Shown here: piece after piece, positions 26,648-35,074 of the stretch
Layout: each line of letters begins with the position of its first letter
How positions within the stretch are numbered: the stretch's first letter is position 1
Position numbers and translations under genes: made by a program
The notes under the pieces: model-generated
Databases searched by the model: none
What the model was told of the DNA's origin: nothing
What the model saw: the letters and a program-made list of their open reading frames with translations, nothing else
Source of the DNA: Saprospiraceae bacterium
GTDB taxonomy: Bacteria > Bacteroidota > Bacteroidia > Chitinophagales > Saprospiraceae
Direction of reading: 5' to 3'
Length of the DNA stretch: 64,000 nt
Assembly (NCBI GenBank): GCA_020627705.1
Contig: JAHDGJ010000001.1
Span: 62,001 to 126,000, forward strand

Positions 26648-27198
26648 GGATTGTAGGAGGCAAACACAAGGGACGAGTGTTTAATCCACCAATGAAAAAA
26701 TGGAAAACACGTCCAACCACAGACTTTGCCAAAGAAGGTTTATTCAACGTTCTTCAAAATTATCTGGATCTTTCAGCATGCAGTGCAATTGATTTATTTG
26801 CAGGAACAGGAAACATTTCATTTGAATTGTTAAGTAGAGGAGTTAATTCCATACAAATAGTCGAAAAATATGGGCCATGTATAGCGTTTATCAAATCAAT
26901 TATGAATGAGCTTGATAACGATGAAAGTAACATAGTATACTTCAAAGGAGACGTGTTTAAATTTTTAAATACGAGCAGATCAAATGTTGATTTGGTTTTT
27001 GCAGACCCTCCGTATGATTTTAAATTTTATCCTAAACTGGTAGAAAAAGTACTTGAATTAAAAGGATTTAATGAGGGGGGACTCTTTGTTTTAGAACATG
27101 ATAAGCGCAATCATTTTGAAGATCATTCCCATTTTGACTTTTCTCGGATTTACGGTAATGTAATATTTAGTTTTTTCCGTGCTCACAATCCAAATTAG
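26644..27198 (+). CDS. rsmD: 16S rRNA (guanine(966)-N(2))-methyltransferase
   Basis: SAM-dependent methyltransferase acting on guanine 966 of 16S rRNA. The 184-residue protein shows MRIVGGKHKGR at the start, the RPTTDFAKEGLFNVL block, SAM-binding DLFAGTGNISFE at 51-61, and the catalytic DPPY at 121-124. Length is normal. It is translationally coupled to the DUF3822 gene. An inverted repeat of low stability (27203-27223) follows. Confidence 0.95.
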   Translation: MRIVGGKHKGRVFNPPMKKWKTRPTTDFAKEGLFNVLQNYLDLSACSAIDLFAGTGNISFELLSRGVNSIQIVEKYGPCIAFIKSIMNELDNDESNIVYFKGDVFKFLNTSRSNVDLVFADPPYDFKFYPKLVEKVLELKGFNEGGLFVLEHDKRNHFEDHSHFDFSRIYGNVIFSFFRAHNPN

Positions 27199-27202
27199 CC
27201 CT

Positions 27203-27223
27203 TGCAAAAACAGTAATTTTGCA
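27203..27223 (+). terminator. Weak stem-loop after rsmD, overlapping an argS promoter candidate
   Basis: TGCAAAA / TTTTGCA (7 bp, low GC) with a 7-base loop, followed by CTTTTAATTTTTTT. It could terminate rsmD. The right arm overlaps the TAATTTTG element at 27214-27221. Confidence 0.4.
27214..27221 (+). promoter_or_regulatory. Candidate -7 element for argS
   Basis: TAATTTTG matches TAnnTTTG and ends 18 bases before the argS ATG. No good -33 TTTG is found at 19 bases upstream, so confidence is limited. Confidence 0.4.
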
Positions 27224-27239
27224 CTTTTAATTTTTTTAT

Positions 27240-29081
27240 ATGGATTTGCAGAAATCAGTCATAGAAGCTTTACATACATATTTCAATGACCAAAGGAATG
27301 ATTTGGACTTGACTTCTATGTCTGGCTTGTCGCCGACGCGAAAAGAATTTGAAGGAGACTATACATTAGTGGTTTTTCCTTTTTTAAAATGGACAGGCAA
27401 GAGTCCAGAAGAATCCGCCAAAATGATAGGTGACTATTTGGTAGATTCCATTGATGATATAGCTTCCTTTAACGTAATCAAAGGCTTTCTAAATTTAGAA
27501 CTTAGCACAGAATTTTGGACCTCTGCTTTACATAAGCTTCTTGAAAAGGAGAAGCTTGATTTGGCTGCTAAAGAAGAAAAAATCCTTGTTGAATTTTCAT
27601 CACCAAATACCAACAAACCACTTCATTTAGGACATATACGAAACATTCTTCTCGGTGCATCTACCAGTAGTCTTTTGCAAGCAGGTGGGTACCAAGTCAT
27701 TAATACCCAGATCATTAACGACCGAGGAATTGCTGTTTGTAAGAGTATGCTGGCATGGCAGAAATTCGGAAATGAGGCCACTCCTTCTTCAAGTGGTCAA
27801 AAAGGGGATCATTTCGTTGGGCATTACTATGTATTGTTCGAAAATAAATTTAAAGAGGAGTATAAAGAATGGCAAACCAAAGAAACGGCCTCAAAAGTTT
27901 ACCAGTTACAAAGAAAGGAAGGAGAGAACGAAGAGGCTTTTTTCAAGCGTTTCAAGAATGAATACTTCAATACGCATAGTGCTTTAGGTTTGGAAGCAAA
28001 GGAAATGTTGCAACAATGGGAAAACAATGACACTGAAGTTAGAGCGCTTTGGTCAAAAATGAACCAATGGGTATATGATGGTTTCAATAGTACTTACGAT
28101 AAATTAGGGGTGTATTTTGATACCTTATATTACGAATCTGATACATATCTTCTAGGTAAAGACATGATTCAAAAAGGTCTAGCAGAAAAGTTGTTCTTTC
28201 AAAAAGATGATGGCAGTACTTGGATAGATTTAGAAGATGTAGGGCTGGATCACAAATTAGTTTTGAGGAGTGATGGTACCTCTGTTTACATGACCCAAGA
28301 TATAGGAACAGCCGAATTGCGTTTTAAGGATCATGGCGCGAAAAAAATGATATACACTGTTGCAAACGAACAGGACTATCACTTCAAAGCTTTGTTTGAA
28401 ATTTGTAAAAAACTTAATAAGCCTTATGCTGAGGGCTTATACCATTTATCATATGGTATGGTTGATCTACCGTCTGGAAAGATGAAATCAAGGGAGGGTA
28501 CAGTTGTTGATGCTGATGATTTGATTCAGGAAGTTATTGACGAAGCCAAACGCAATTCATTAGAACGTGAAGTGCAATTAGAAATTTCGGAAGAAGCACA
28601 AAATGAAATCTATAGAAAGGTAGGCTTGGGAGCGCTGAAATATTTTATATTAAAAATCAATCCTAAGAAAAGAATTGTATTTGATCCTAAGGAATCTGTT
28701 GATATGCAAGGCGATACAGGGCCTTATATTCAAAATGCATATGTTAGGATAAAATCAGTAGAACGAAGACTTAAAAGTCAAGATTTAAAAGCGGAGGATA
28801 GCTATACTGCTATTGAGGAGGTAGAAAAGGAAATTTTGCAATTGCTATTGTCTTATCCGTTGGTTTTGGAAGAAGCTTCTTCCAATTATGATCCTTCAGA
28901 AATTGCTGCATATTCGTACAAATTGGCGAAGAGTTATCACAAATTTTATCATGACATAAGGATACTAAAGGCAGACACAGATGCAGCCAAATTGTTCAGA
29001 TTAAACCTTTCAAGTCAAGTAGCAAAACATCTGAAACACGCGTTTAATATTTTGGGGATTGAAATGCCTGAGAAAATGTAA
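27240..29081 (+). CDS. argS: Arginyl-tRNA synthetase
   Basis: Class I aminoacyl-tRNA synthetase charging tRNA-Arg. The 613-residue protein has an N-terminal additional domain, the ATP-binding HLGH at 129-132 (SPNTNKPLHLGHIRN), the KMSKS-equivalent GKMKSREGTVV, and a C-terminal DALR anticodon-binding domain (KHLKHAFNILGIEMPEKM at the end). Length is normal for the Bacteroidota form. glnS follows after 2 bases, so both are on one transcript. Confidence 0.97.
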   Translation: MDLQKSVIEALHTYFNDQRNDLDLTSMSGLSPTRKEFEGDYTLVVFPFLKWTGKSPEESAKMIGDYLVDSIDDIASFNVIKGFLNLELSTEFWTSALHKLLEKEKLDLAAKEEKILVEFSSPNTNKPLHLGHIRNILLGASTSSLLQAGGYQVINTQIINDRGIAVCKSMLAWQKFGNEATPSSSGQKGDHFVGHYYVLFENKFKEEYKEWQTKETASKVYQLQRKEGENEEAFFKRFKNEYFNTHSALGLEAKEMLQQWENNDTEVRALWSKMNQWVYDGFNSTYDKLGVYFDTLYYESDTYLLGKDMIQKGLAEKLFFQKDDGSTWIDLEDVGLDHKLVLRSDGTSVYMTQDIGTAELRFKDHGAKKMIYTVANEQDYHFKALFEICKKLNKPYAEGLYHLSYGMVDLPSGKMKSREGTVVDADDLIQEVIDEAKRNSLEREVQLEISEEAQNEIYRKVGLGALKYFILKINPKKRIVFDPKESVDMQGDTGPYIQNAYVRIKSVERRLKSQDLKAEDSYTAIEEVEKEILQLLLSYPLVLEEASSNYDPSEIAAYSYKLAKSYHKFYHDIRILKADTDAAKLFRLNLSSQVAKHLKHAFNILGIEMPEKM

Positions 29082-29083
29082 TT

Positions 29084-30757
29084 ATGAGTGAGTCGAAAAA
29101 AGAGTCTTTGAATTTTTTAGAGGAAATTGTCCATGCGGATATCCAAAGCGGTAAGCATCAAGGCAGAGTACACACTCGTTTCCCACCAGAGCCAAATGGT
29201 TACCTACATATTGGCCATGCCAAAGCCATTTGGGTCAGTTTTAATATAGCCCAAAAATATGGAGGTAAGACCAATTTAAGGTTTGATGATACAAATCCTG
29301 TGACCGAGGATACTGAATATGTTGAAGCGATTAAAAAAGACATTCAATGGTTAGGTTATCAATGGGATGGAGAGCCCTTGTTTGCTTCAGATTATTTTGG
29401 AAAGCTATACCAATTTGCCACAAAACTAATTAATGATGGCAATGCTTATGTTGATGATTCGACGGCTGAAGAAATAGCCAATCAAAAAGGAACGCCTACT
29501 ACGCCAGGAACGGAGAGTCCATATCGTCATCGATCTATAGAAGAAAACTTGGATTTATTTAGCCGAATGAAAAACGGGGAGTTTGAAGATGGAACGCGTG
29601 TTTTGAGGGCAAAAATAGACATGGCTTCGCCTAATCTCTTGATGCGAGATCCGGTAATTTATAGAATCAAACATGCACATCATCATCGCACTGGAAGTGA
29701 ATGGTGCATATATCCTATGTATGATTTTGCACATGGTCAATCAGATTCTATAGAAGGAATTACCCATTCCTTGTGCTCTTTAGAGTTTATGCATCATAGG
29801 CCGCTATATGATTGGTTCATAGAGAAACTCGAAATCTTTCCTAGCAAACAAACAGAATTTGCCAGGATGAATGTTGAGTATATGATTACGAGCAAAAGGC
29901 GGCTACTAAAGTTAGTAGAGGAAGGCTATGTCAGCGGTTGGGATGACCCTAGAATGCCTACTTTGTCTGGTATGAGAAGGAGAGGCTATCCTGCTTCTGC
30001 CATACGCAAGTTTTGTGATGTAACTGGAATTACTAAAAGAGACAACCTTCAAGAAATTTCTTTATTTAATGCCTGTGTACGTGAAGAACTAAACGCATTG
30101 GCAAATAGGGTGATGGTTGTTTTGGATCCAATCGAACTCGAAATTTTGAATTATGAAGGAGATAGCGAAGAACTTTTAGCAGAAAATAACCCAGGAGATC
30201 CGGATGCAGGATCGAGAAAGTTACCCTTTAGCAAACATCTTTATATCGAGCGGGATGACTTTATGGAAGATGCACCAAAGAAATATTTCCGTCTTGGATT
30301 GGAGAAGAATGTACGTTTAAAACATGCCTATATAATTCGAGGAGAGCGAGTAGACAAAGATGAACAAGGTAACATTACAAAAATATATTGTACATATTAT
30401 CCGGACAGTAAGTCAGGACAGGACAATTCTGGAGTGAAGGCCAAAGGGACTTTGCATTGGGTTTCTATGCATCAAAGCATTGACATTAATGTACGTCATT
30501 ATGATACTTTGTTTACAGATCCAGCGCCTTTGTCTCATGAAGGAAAAGATTTCTTAGAATTTTATAATAAAGCATCTCTAGTTCACTCGGTAGCAAAATC
30601 AGAACCCTCTTTAGCCTCAGCTGAAGTTGGTGCAACGTTTCAATTTATGAGAAAAGGATACTTTAGTAAAGATAAGGACAGTAAAGAGGGGGCATTGGTA
30701 TTTAATAAAACCATATCGTTGAAAGATTCATGGAGCAAGGCTTCAAAAAAGAATTGA
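29084..30757 (+). CDS. glnS: Glutaminyl-tRNA synthetase
   Basis: Class I synthetase charging tRNA-Gln directly. The 557-residue protein has VHTRFPPEPNGYLHIGHAK with HIGH at 42-45, the class-specific DDTNP, the YDFAHGQSDSIEGITHSLC active-site region, and the KMSKS-equivalent ITSKRRL. Presence of GlnS instead of the Glu-tRNA amidotransferase route to Gln-tRNA is a useful trait of the genome. Discrimination from GluRS rests on the PEPNGYLHIGHAK signature. It follows argS by 2 bases; pyrR starts 22 bases later. Confidence 0.96.
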   Translation: MSESKKESLNFLEEIVHADIQSGKHQGRVHTRFPPEPNGYLHIGHAKAIWVSFNIAQKYGGKTNLRFDDTNPVTEDTEYVEAIKKDIQWLGYQWDGEPLFASDYFGKLYQFATKLINDGNAYVDDSTAEEIANQKGTPTTPGTESPYRHRSIEENLDLFSRMKNGEFEDGTRVLRAKIDMASPNLLMRDPVIYRIKHAHHHRTGSEWCIYPMYDFAHGQSDSIEGITHSLCSLEFMHHRPLYDWFIEKLEIFPSKQTEFARMNVEYMITSKRRLLKLVEEGYVSGWDDPRMPTLSGMRRRGYPASAIRKFCDVTGITKRDNLQEISLFNACVREELNALANRVMVVLDPIELEILNYEGDSEELLAENNPGDPDAGSRKLPFSKHLYIERDDFMEDAPKKYFRLGLEKNVRLKHAYIIRGERVDKDEQGNITKIYCTYYPDSKSGQDNSGVKAKGTLHWVSMHQSIDINVRHYDTLFTDPAPLSHEGKDFLEFYNKASLVHSVAKSEPSLASAEVGATFQFMRKGYFSKDKDSKEGALVFNKTISLKDSWSKASKKN

Positions 30758-30767
30758 TCAAGCTTCT

Positions 30768-30775
30768 TATATTTG
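30768..30775 (+). promoter_or_regulatory. Candidate -7 element just ahead of pyrR
   Basis: TATATTTG matches TAnnTTTG and is followed after only 4 bases by the GTG start of pyrR, so a transcript from it would be almost leaderless. There is no good -33 element (TTG at 30754-30756 is too close), so it may be chance. Confidence 0.3.
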
Positions 30776-30779
30776 TATC

Positions 30780-31337
30780 GTGAGTAGAGGTCGTACCATA
30801 CTTAAATCAAAACCTTTCAATCTCACTCTGGAAAGACTAAGTCACCAGATTATTGAGACCTACGCAGATTTTTCTGAAGTCTGTATTATTGGTATTCAGG
30901 AGAGAGGAGTAGTACTTGCAGAGCGCCTCCTTGCTTTAATTCAAAATAATTCCAAGCAAAACAACATTACTTTCGGAAAGCTGGACATTACCTTTTACAG
31001 AGATGATTTTAGATCTCGAGAAACACCTTTAAAAGCAAGTCAAACGGATATCAATTTTTCACTTGACGGCAAAAAAGTGGTTCTCATTGATGATGTGCTG
31101 TATACAGGTAGATCTGTTCATGCGGCCATGTCGGCACTTCAAGATCATGGTAGGGCTTCAACCATTGAGTTAGTATGTCTTGTAGATAGAAGATTTAATA
31201 GGCATTTGCCTATCAAAGCGGATTATGTCGGTATCACAGTTGATTCGATAGATGAGGCATACGTAAAGGTAGAGTGGGAACATATTGATGGAGCTGATAA
31301 AGTCTTGTTGTTTACTCCCAAACGAGAGCAAATATGA
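30780..31337 (+). CDS. pyrR: PyrR, bifunctional pyr regulator / uracil phosphoribosyltransferase
   Basis: A 185-residue PRTase. In many bacteria PyrR binds UMP and pyr mRNA to control attenuation, and has uracil phosphoribosyltransferase activity. Signs are the PRPP loop VVLIDDVLYTGRS, the GIQERGVVLAERL block, the LDITFYRDDF stretch, the LVDRRFNRHLPIKADYVG segment and the conserved C-terminal VDSIDEAYVKV. It starts at GTG 30780; an in-frame ATG would remove the N-terminal strand. It overlaps pyrB by 4 bases (ATGA). No PyrR-type anti-terminator leader is visible upstream, so regulation by RNA binding is not shown here. Confidence 0.93.
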   Translation: MSRGRTILKSKPFNLTLERLSHQIIETYADFSEVCIIGIQERGVVLAERLLALIQNNSKQNNITFGKLDITFYRDDFRSRETPLKASQTDINFSLDGKKVVLIDDVLYTGRSVHAAMSALQDHGRASTIELVCLVDRRFNRHLPIKADYVGITVDSIDEAYVKVEWEHIDGADKVLLFTPKREQI

Positions 31338-32275
31338 GTACAATACAAAAGTTGAGTACAAAACATCTTCTTGGTATTAAATACATTACCGAGGAGGATA
31401 TACACTTGATTTTTGAAACCGCTAAGAATTTTAAGGAAGTAATTAATCGACCAATAAAAAAGGTTCCATCATTACGAGATGTAACTATTGCAAACCTCTT
31501 TTTTGAGAATTCTACACGTACCAAACTTTCGTTTGAATTAGCCGAAAAGCGGTTGTCTGCAGATGTAGTTAATTTTTCTTCGAGTTCGTCATCCGTTAAG
31601 AAAGGAGAGAGTCTGCTGGATACTGTAAATAACATCCTATCGATGAAAGTTGATATGGTCGTCATGCGACATCCAGCTCCGGGAGCTCATTTCTTTTTAT
31701 CACAACACATTGACGCCAATATTATTAATGCGGGAGATGGAACTCATGAACATCCGACACAGGCATTATTGGATGCCTTTTCTATGAAAGAACGCATCGG
31801 AAAGCTCGCAAACAAAAAAATATTAATTGTTGGGGACATCATGCATTCGCGTGTGGCGCTTTCGAATATATTTTGTCTGCAAAAGCTTGGTGCGAAAGTA
31901 AAGGTATGCGGACCTCCTACCTTGATTCCCAAAAACTTAGCTATGCTCGGAGTAGAAGTAGAATATGATCTTCATAAGGGCCTTCAGTGGTGCGATGTGG
32001 CAAATGTTTTGAGAATTCAACTCGAACGTCAAGACATTAAATATATCCCGTCTTTGCGCGAGTATGCTCAATTCTATGGAATTGACAAAAAGCTCTTAGA
32101 TAATTTGGATAAAGAAATAGTGTTAATGCATCCCGGCCCCATCAATCGAGGCGTCGAATTAAGCAGTGATGCAGCGGATTCTCATCACTCAATTATTCTT
32201 CAACAAGTTGAAAATGGTGTAGCTATTCGGATGGCTGTTTTATATCTTTTGGCTTCTAGTAGGGGAGGCAATTAA
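31334..32275 (+). CDS. pyrB: Aspartate carbamoyltransferase catalytic subunit
   Basis: Condenses carbamoyl phosphate and aspartate in pyrimidine synthesis. The 313-residue protein has the carbamoyl-phosphate loop FFENSTRTKLSFE, the SSSSSVKKGESLLDTV swinging loop, HPTQALLDAF and the C-terminal MHPGPINRGVE. Length is normal. It is translationally coupled to pyrR. No pyrI or other pyr gene follows within the window. Confidence 0.97.
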   Translation: MSTIQKLSTKHLLGIKYITEEDIHLIFETAKNFKEVINRPIKKVPSLRDVTIANLFFENSTRTKLSFELAEKRLSADVVNFSSSSSSVKKGESLLDTVNNILSMKVDMVVMRHPAPGAHFFLSQHIDANIINAGDGTHEHPTQALLDAFSMKERIGKLANKKILIVGDIMHSRVALSNIFCLQKLGAKVKVCGPPTLIPKNLAMLGVEVEYDLHKGLQWCDVANVLRIQLERQDIKYIPSLREYAQFYGIDKKLLDNLDKEIVLMHPGPINRGVELSSDAADSHHSIILQQVENGVAIRMAVLYLLASSRGGN

Positions 32276-32367
32276 GCGTTCTGTTAAGAAAACTTTAAAT
32301 GCATACTTTTTGGCATCATTATCATTGTTTAACTAGTCTATATTTTTGGAATCCTTTACGATTTAGT

Positions 32368-33798
32368 ATGAAAAGAATATTCTCTTTTTTAGTTCTTAGT
32401 TGTTTGTTTTTACTTCCAAATGCTGAAGCTCAACAGGGCCATAACATTGAGTTTGAAATAAAGAATTACGAGTATGATACCGTTTTGGTTGCCTATTATT
32501 ATGGCGACCGCCATTTGATTCAGGATACACTGATTTCAAATAACAAAAAGAATTTCCGTTTGGAGGGAAAAGAAGCGCTTAATAGCGGGGTATACTTGAT
32601 GTTGACATGGCCAGATAAAAAATTCATTCAATTTATGGTCAATGATTTGGATCAAGAATTTAATATTTATGTCGATGCCAAAGATCTATCTGTTGTCAAG
32701 TTTAAAGGTTCGGAAGATAACGACGCTTTTTTTAAATATCTCGACCTTATTGGTGATATGAGGGCTAAGGCTGCAACCTTTCGTGAAAAATTAGATGCAT
32801 TACCAGAAGGAGATAAAAAAAGAGAGAAACTAGAAAAAGAGTTGGATAAATTGGATGATAGAGTATCCAAAGAACAAAATAAATTGTTGCAAGACCATCC
32901 AGAGTTTATAACCACCATGTTAGTGAATGCCAACAAACCAATTGATATTCCGGATTTTGAAGGGCTAGATGGAGATGTAAAAGAAAAAAAGTACAGGTAT
33001 TACAAGGCGCATTATTTTGACAACATAGAACTCGCAAATCCTTCAAGTTTACGGACACCCTATTTCCACACCAAGATTATGGACTATTTGGAGAAGATGA
33101 CCGTTCAAGTACCAGATTCCATAGCAGAATCTATGGATTATATTTTGAAAGAAGTACAACCAGCAGAAGACACCTATAGATTTTATCTCAGTTATTTTCT
33201 CAATGATGCAGCAAAATCTAAAATTGTAGGCTATGATGCGATTTACGTTCATCTTATGGATAATTACTATTCCAAAGGACTTGCACCCTGGTCTGAAGAA
33301 GACAATTTAAAGAAGTTGAAACAAAACGCTGAAAGACTTCGACCGGTGCTTATTGGGAAAAAAGTTGACGACATTACGCTTTATAAAGAAGATGGGGCTG
33401 AATTCAAATTGTCGGATGTTACTTCAAAATATACTGTAATAATGTTTTGGGCTCCTGATTGCGGACATTGCAAAAAAGCGATGCCTGATGCTATCGCCTT
33501 TAATGAGAAATTCAAAGACCGCGGTGTTACCTTTCTAGCCGTTTGCACCAAAACCAAAGACAAATATCAATCGTGTTGGGATGTTTTAGAAGAAAAAAAT
33601 ATGTTGGGTTTTGTCAATTTAGGTGACCAATATGGAAGAAGTAGATTCAAATCAAAATTCAATGTTCGAACAACGCCTAAAATTTTCATTCTTGATGAAC
33701 AGCGAGAAATATTAATGAAAAATATTGGGAGTAAACAACTTGAGGAAGTGATGAACCATATTATGGAACAGGATTCGAATCCTACTACCGAAAATTAA
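32368..33798 (+). CDS. Secreted TlpA-family thioredoxin with DUF4369/DUF5106 domains
   Basis: Thiol-disulfide oxidoreductase of the cell envelope. I take ATG 32368 (476 residues) since a signal peptide follows at once (FSFLVLSCLFLLPNAEAQ); the frame itself is open to 32299. Residues about 25-120 form a DUF4369-like beta domain (GHNIEFEIKNYEYDTVLV), a charged coiled-coil linker follows (about 130-170), then a helical DUF5106 domain (about 180-330), and a thioredoxin-like fold with the CGHC centre at 365-368. These proteins are common in Bacteroidota but their substrates are mostly unknown. No lipobox is present. Its 3' end overlaps the converging serine hydrolase gene by 14 bases. Confidence 0.9.
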   Translation: MKRIFSFLVLSCLFLLPNAEAQQGHNIEFEIKNYEYDTVLVAYYYGDRHLIQDTLISNNKKNFRLEGKEALNSGVYLMLTWPDKKFIQFMVNDLDQEFNIYVDAKDLSVVKFKGSEDNDAFFKYLDLIGDMRAKAATFREKLDALPEGDKKREKLEKELDKLDDRVSKEQNKLLQDHPEFITTMLVNANKPIDIPDFEGLDGDVKEKKYRYYKAHYFDNIELANPSSLRTPYFHTKIMDYLEKMTVQVPDSIAESMDYILKEVQPAEDTYRFYLSYFLNDAAKSKIVGYDAIYVHLMDNYYSKGLAPWSEEDNLKKLKQNAERLRPVLIGKKVDDITLYKEDGAEFKLSDVTSKYTVIMFWAPDCGHCKKAMPDAIAFNEKFKDRGVTFLAVCTKTKDKYQSCWDVLEEKNMLGFVNLGDQYGRSRFKSKFNVRTTPKIFILDEQREILMKNIGSKQLEEVMNHIMEQDSNPTTEN

Positions 33799-35074
33799 GG
33801 GCTTCAATGATTTCTTTCAAAAATTGATTTTTATCGTACTTCTCTGTTAATCCAGTACAGGCAATGATAAGGTTTTGATCTGGCAGTACGTATAGATATT
33901 GCCCCATATAACCTGAGGCAAAGAAACAATCCGAAGAAATGTTTTTGAACTTGACTTGTTCTTTGTTCAGCCACCAATGCGCACCATATTGTGGATTTTT
34001 AATATCAACAGCTTCTAAGCTGAATCGAATGTAGTCTTCATCCAATATTCTTTCACCATTATGATTTAGCCCTCGATGTAAATAAAGCCTGCCGAATTTT
34101 GCCCAATCAAGTAATGAAGCATAACTAAAACTAGAACCAATAAAGTTTCCGGCTTCATCTTGTTCTATAAAGGCTGAAGACATGTTCAGCGGATCAAAAA
34201 GTCTAGTTTTAGCGAAAATTTGATATTCTGATTCGTCTAATCGATCTCTAAGTATTTTTAATAGTAGATTACTTGTTCCTGATGAATATTCCCAATATGA
34301 ATCAGGGTCAAATTCCAGTTTAGATGCTTTCATTTTTATCCCAATATCTTTTTCTCTGAAAAGAAGATTGGTTACATCCGAAATTTCTTTTTCATTTTCA
34401 TCCCATTCTAAACCGGAGTTCATATGGAGCAAATGCTCAATCGTTATACTGGATCGGATATCATTTTGCCATTCAGGAAAAAGTGATTTTGTCTCAAGAT
34501 CAAATAAGCTATCCTTAATGGCTATACCGATTAATGCTGAGCTAAGACTCTTGGTCATCGACCAACCTAGTTGAGGAGTTTCTCTTTTTAAACCTTCTGC
34601 ATATTTCTCATACTCAATAGTATCGTTTCGAATGATCAGCAAAGATCTCATTTTATGCTCCAAGAAATATTTTGACATTACACTGTCCAAGGTCTCGATG
34701 TGTTTCTTATCTGGACTTATAAATGGAACAATCGTTGAAGATGAAGATGCACTCTTAACATGAAAATTGGGACTTGAATTGTAGTTGCAGCCATGCCCTT
34801 TGTGATAATAAGACCTTCGAGCTTGAAGGCCAAAAACTTTTGATGTCACACTTTGCTCTTCTGGGTTAATCTCTAGAGAACTTAAAGAAATTGGGAAATA
34901 ACTAAGTTCATTCTCGACTATGTTTTCCAACGAACGATTCCCTTCAAAGTGACAGGTACAAGCGATCCTTGATGCATAAGCATTTACGATTTCTAGTTTT
35001 GGATAATAGTTGACAGCAGTCCATAATACCCCAAGTAAAACCAACACACAAAACCACTTTAGAATCTTTTTCAC
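33785..35074 (-). CDS. Serine beta-lactamase-like hydrolase, last gene of the B12-riboswitch operon
   Basis: A 429-residue protein with an N-terminal membrane anchor or signal (FCVLVLLGVLWTAVNYY) and a beta-lactamase/class C-like serine hydrolase domain from about 130. The nucleophile motif SMTK lies at 172-175 (LGWSMTKSLSSALIG), and YSS in EYSSGTSN takes the YxN position. Such proteins include esterases, peptidases and D-aminopeptidases, and a carbapenemase role is not implied. Its ATG overlaps the stop of the upstream propeller gene by 4 bases (ATGA), and so it falls under the cobalamin riboswitch at 40789. Why a hydrolase should be B12-regulated is unknown. Residues 35-41 (ACTCHFEG) look like part of a small disulfide region. 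Confidence 0.85.
   Translation of the reverse strand: MKKILKWFCVLVLLGVLWTAVNYYPKLEIVNAYASRIACTCHFEGNRSLENIVENELSYFPISLSSLEINPEEQSVTSKVFGLQARRSYYHKGHGCNYNSSPNFHVKSASSSSTIVPFISPDKKHIETLDSVMSKYFLEHKMRSLLIIRNDTIEYEKYAEGLKRETPQLGWSMTKSLSSALIGIAIKDSLFDLETKSLFPEWQNDIRSSITIEHLLHMNSGLEWDENEKEISDVTNLLFREKDIGIKMKASKLEFDPDSYWEYSSGTSNLLLKILRDRLDESEYQIFAKTRLFDPLNMSSAFIEQDEAGNFIGSSFSYASLLDWAKFGRLYLHRGLNHNGERILDEDYIRFSLEAVDIKNPQYGAHWWLNKEQVKFKNISSDCFFASGYMGQYLYVLPDQNLIIACTGLTEKYDKNQFLKEIIEALNFR

Noticed and set aside
33785-35074. Antibiotic-resistance beta-lactamase
   Set aside because: Only the SxxK-type fold is supported; many esterases and peptidases share it, and the position in a B12-controlled operon argues against a resistance role.
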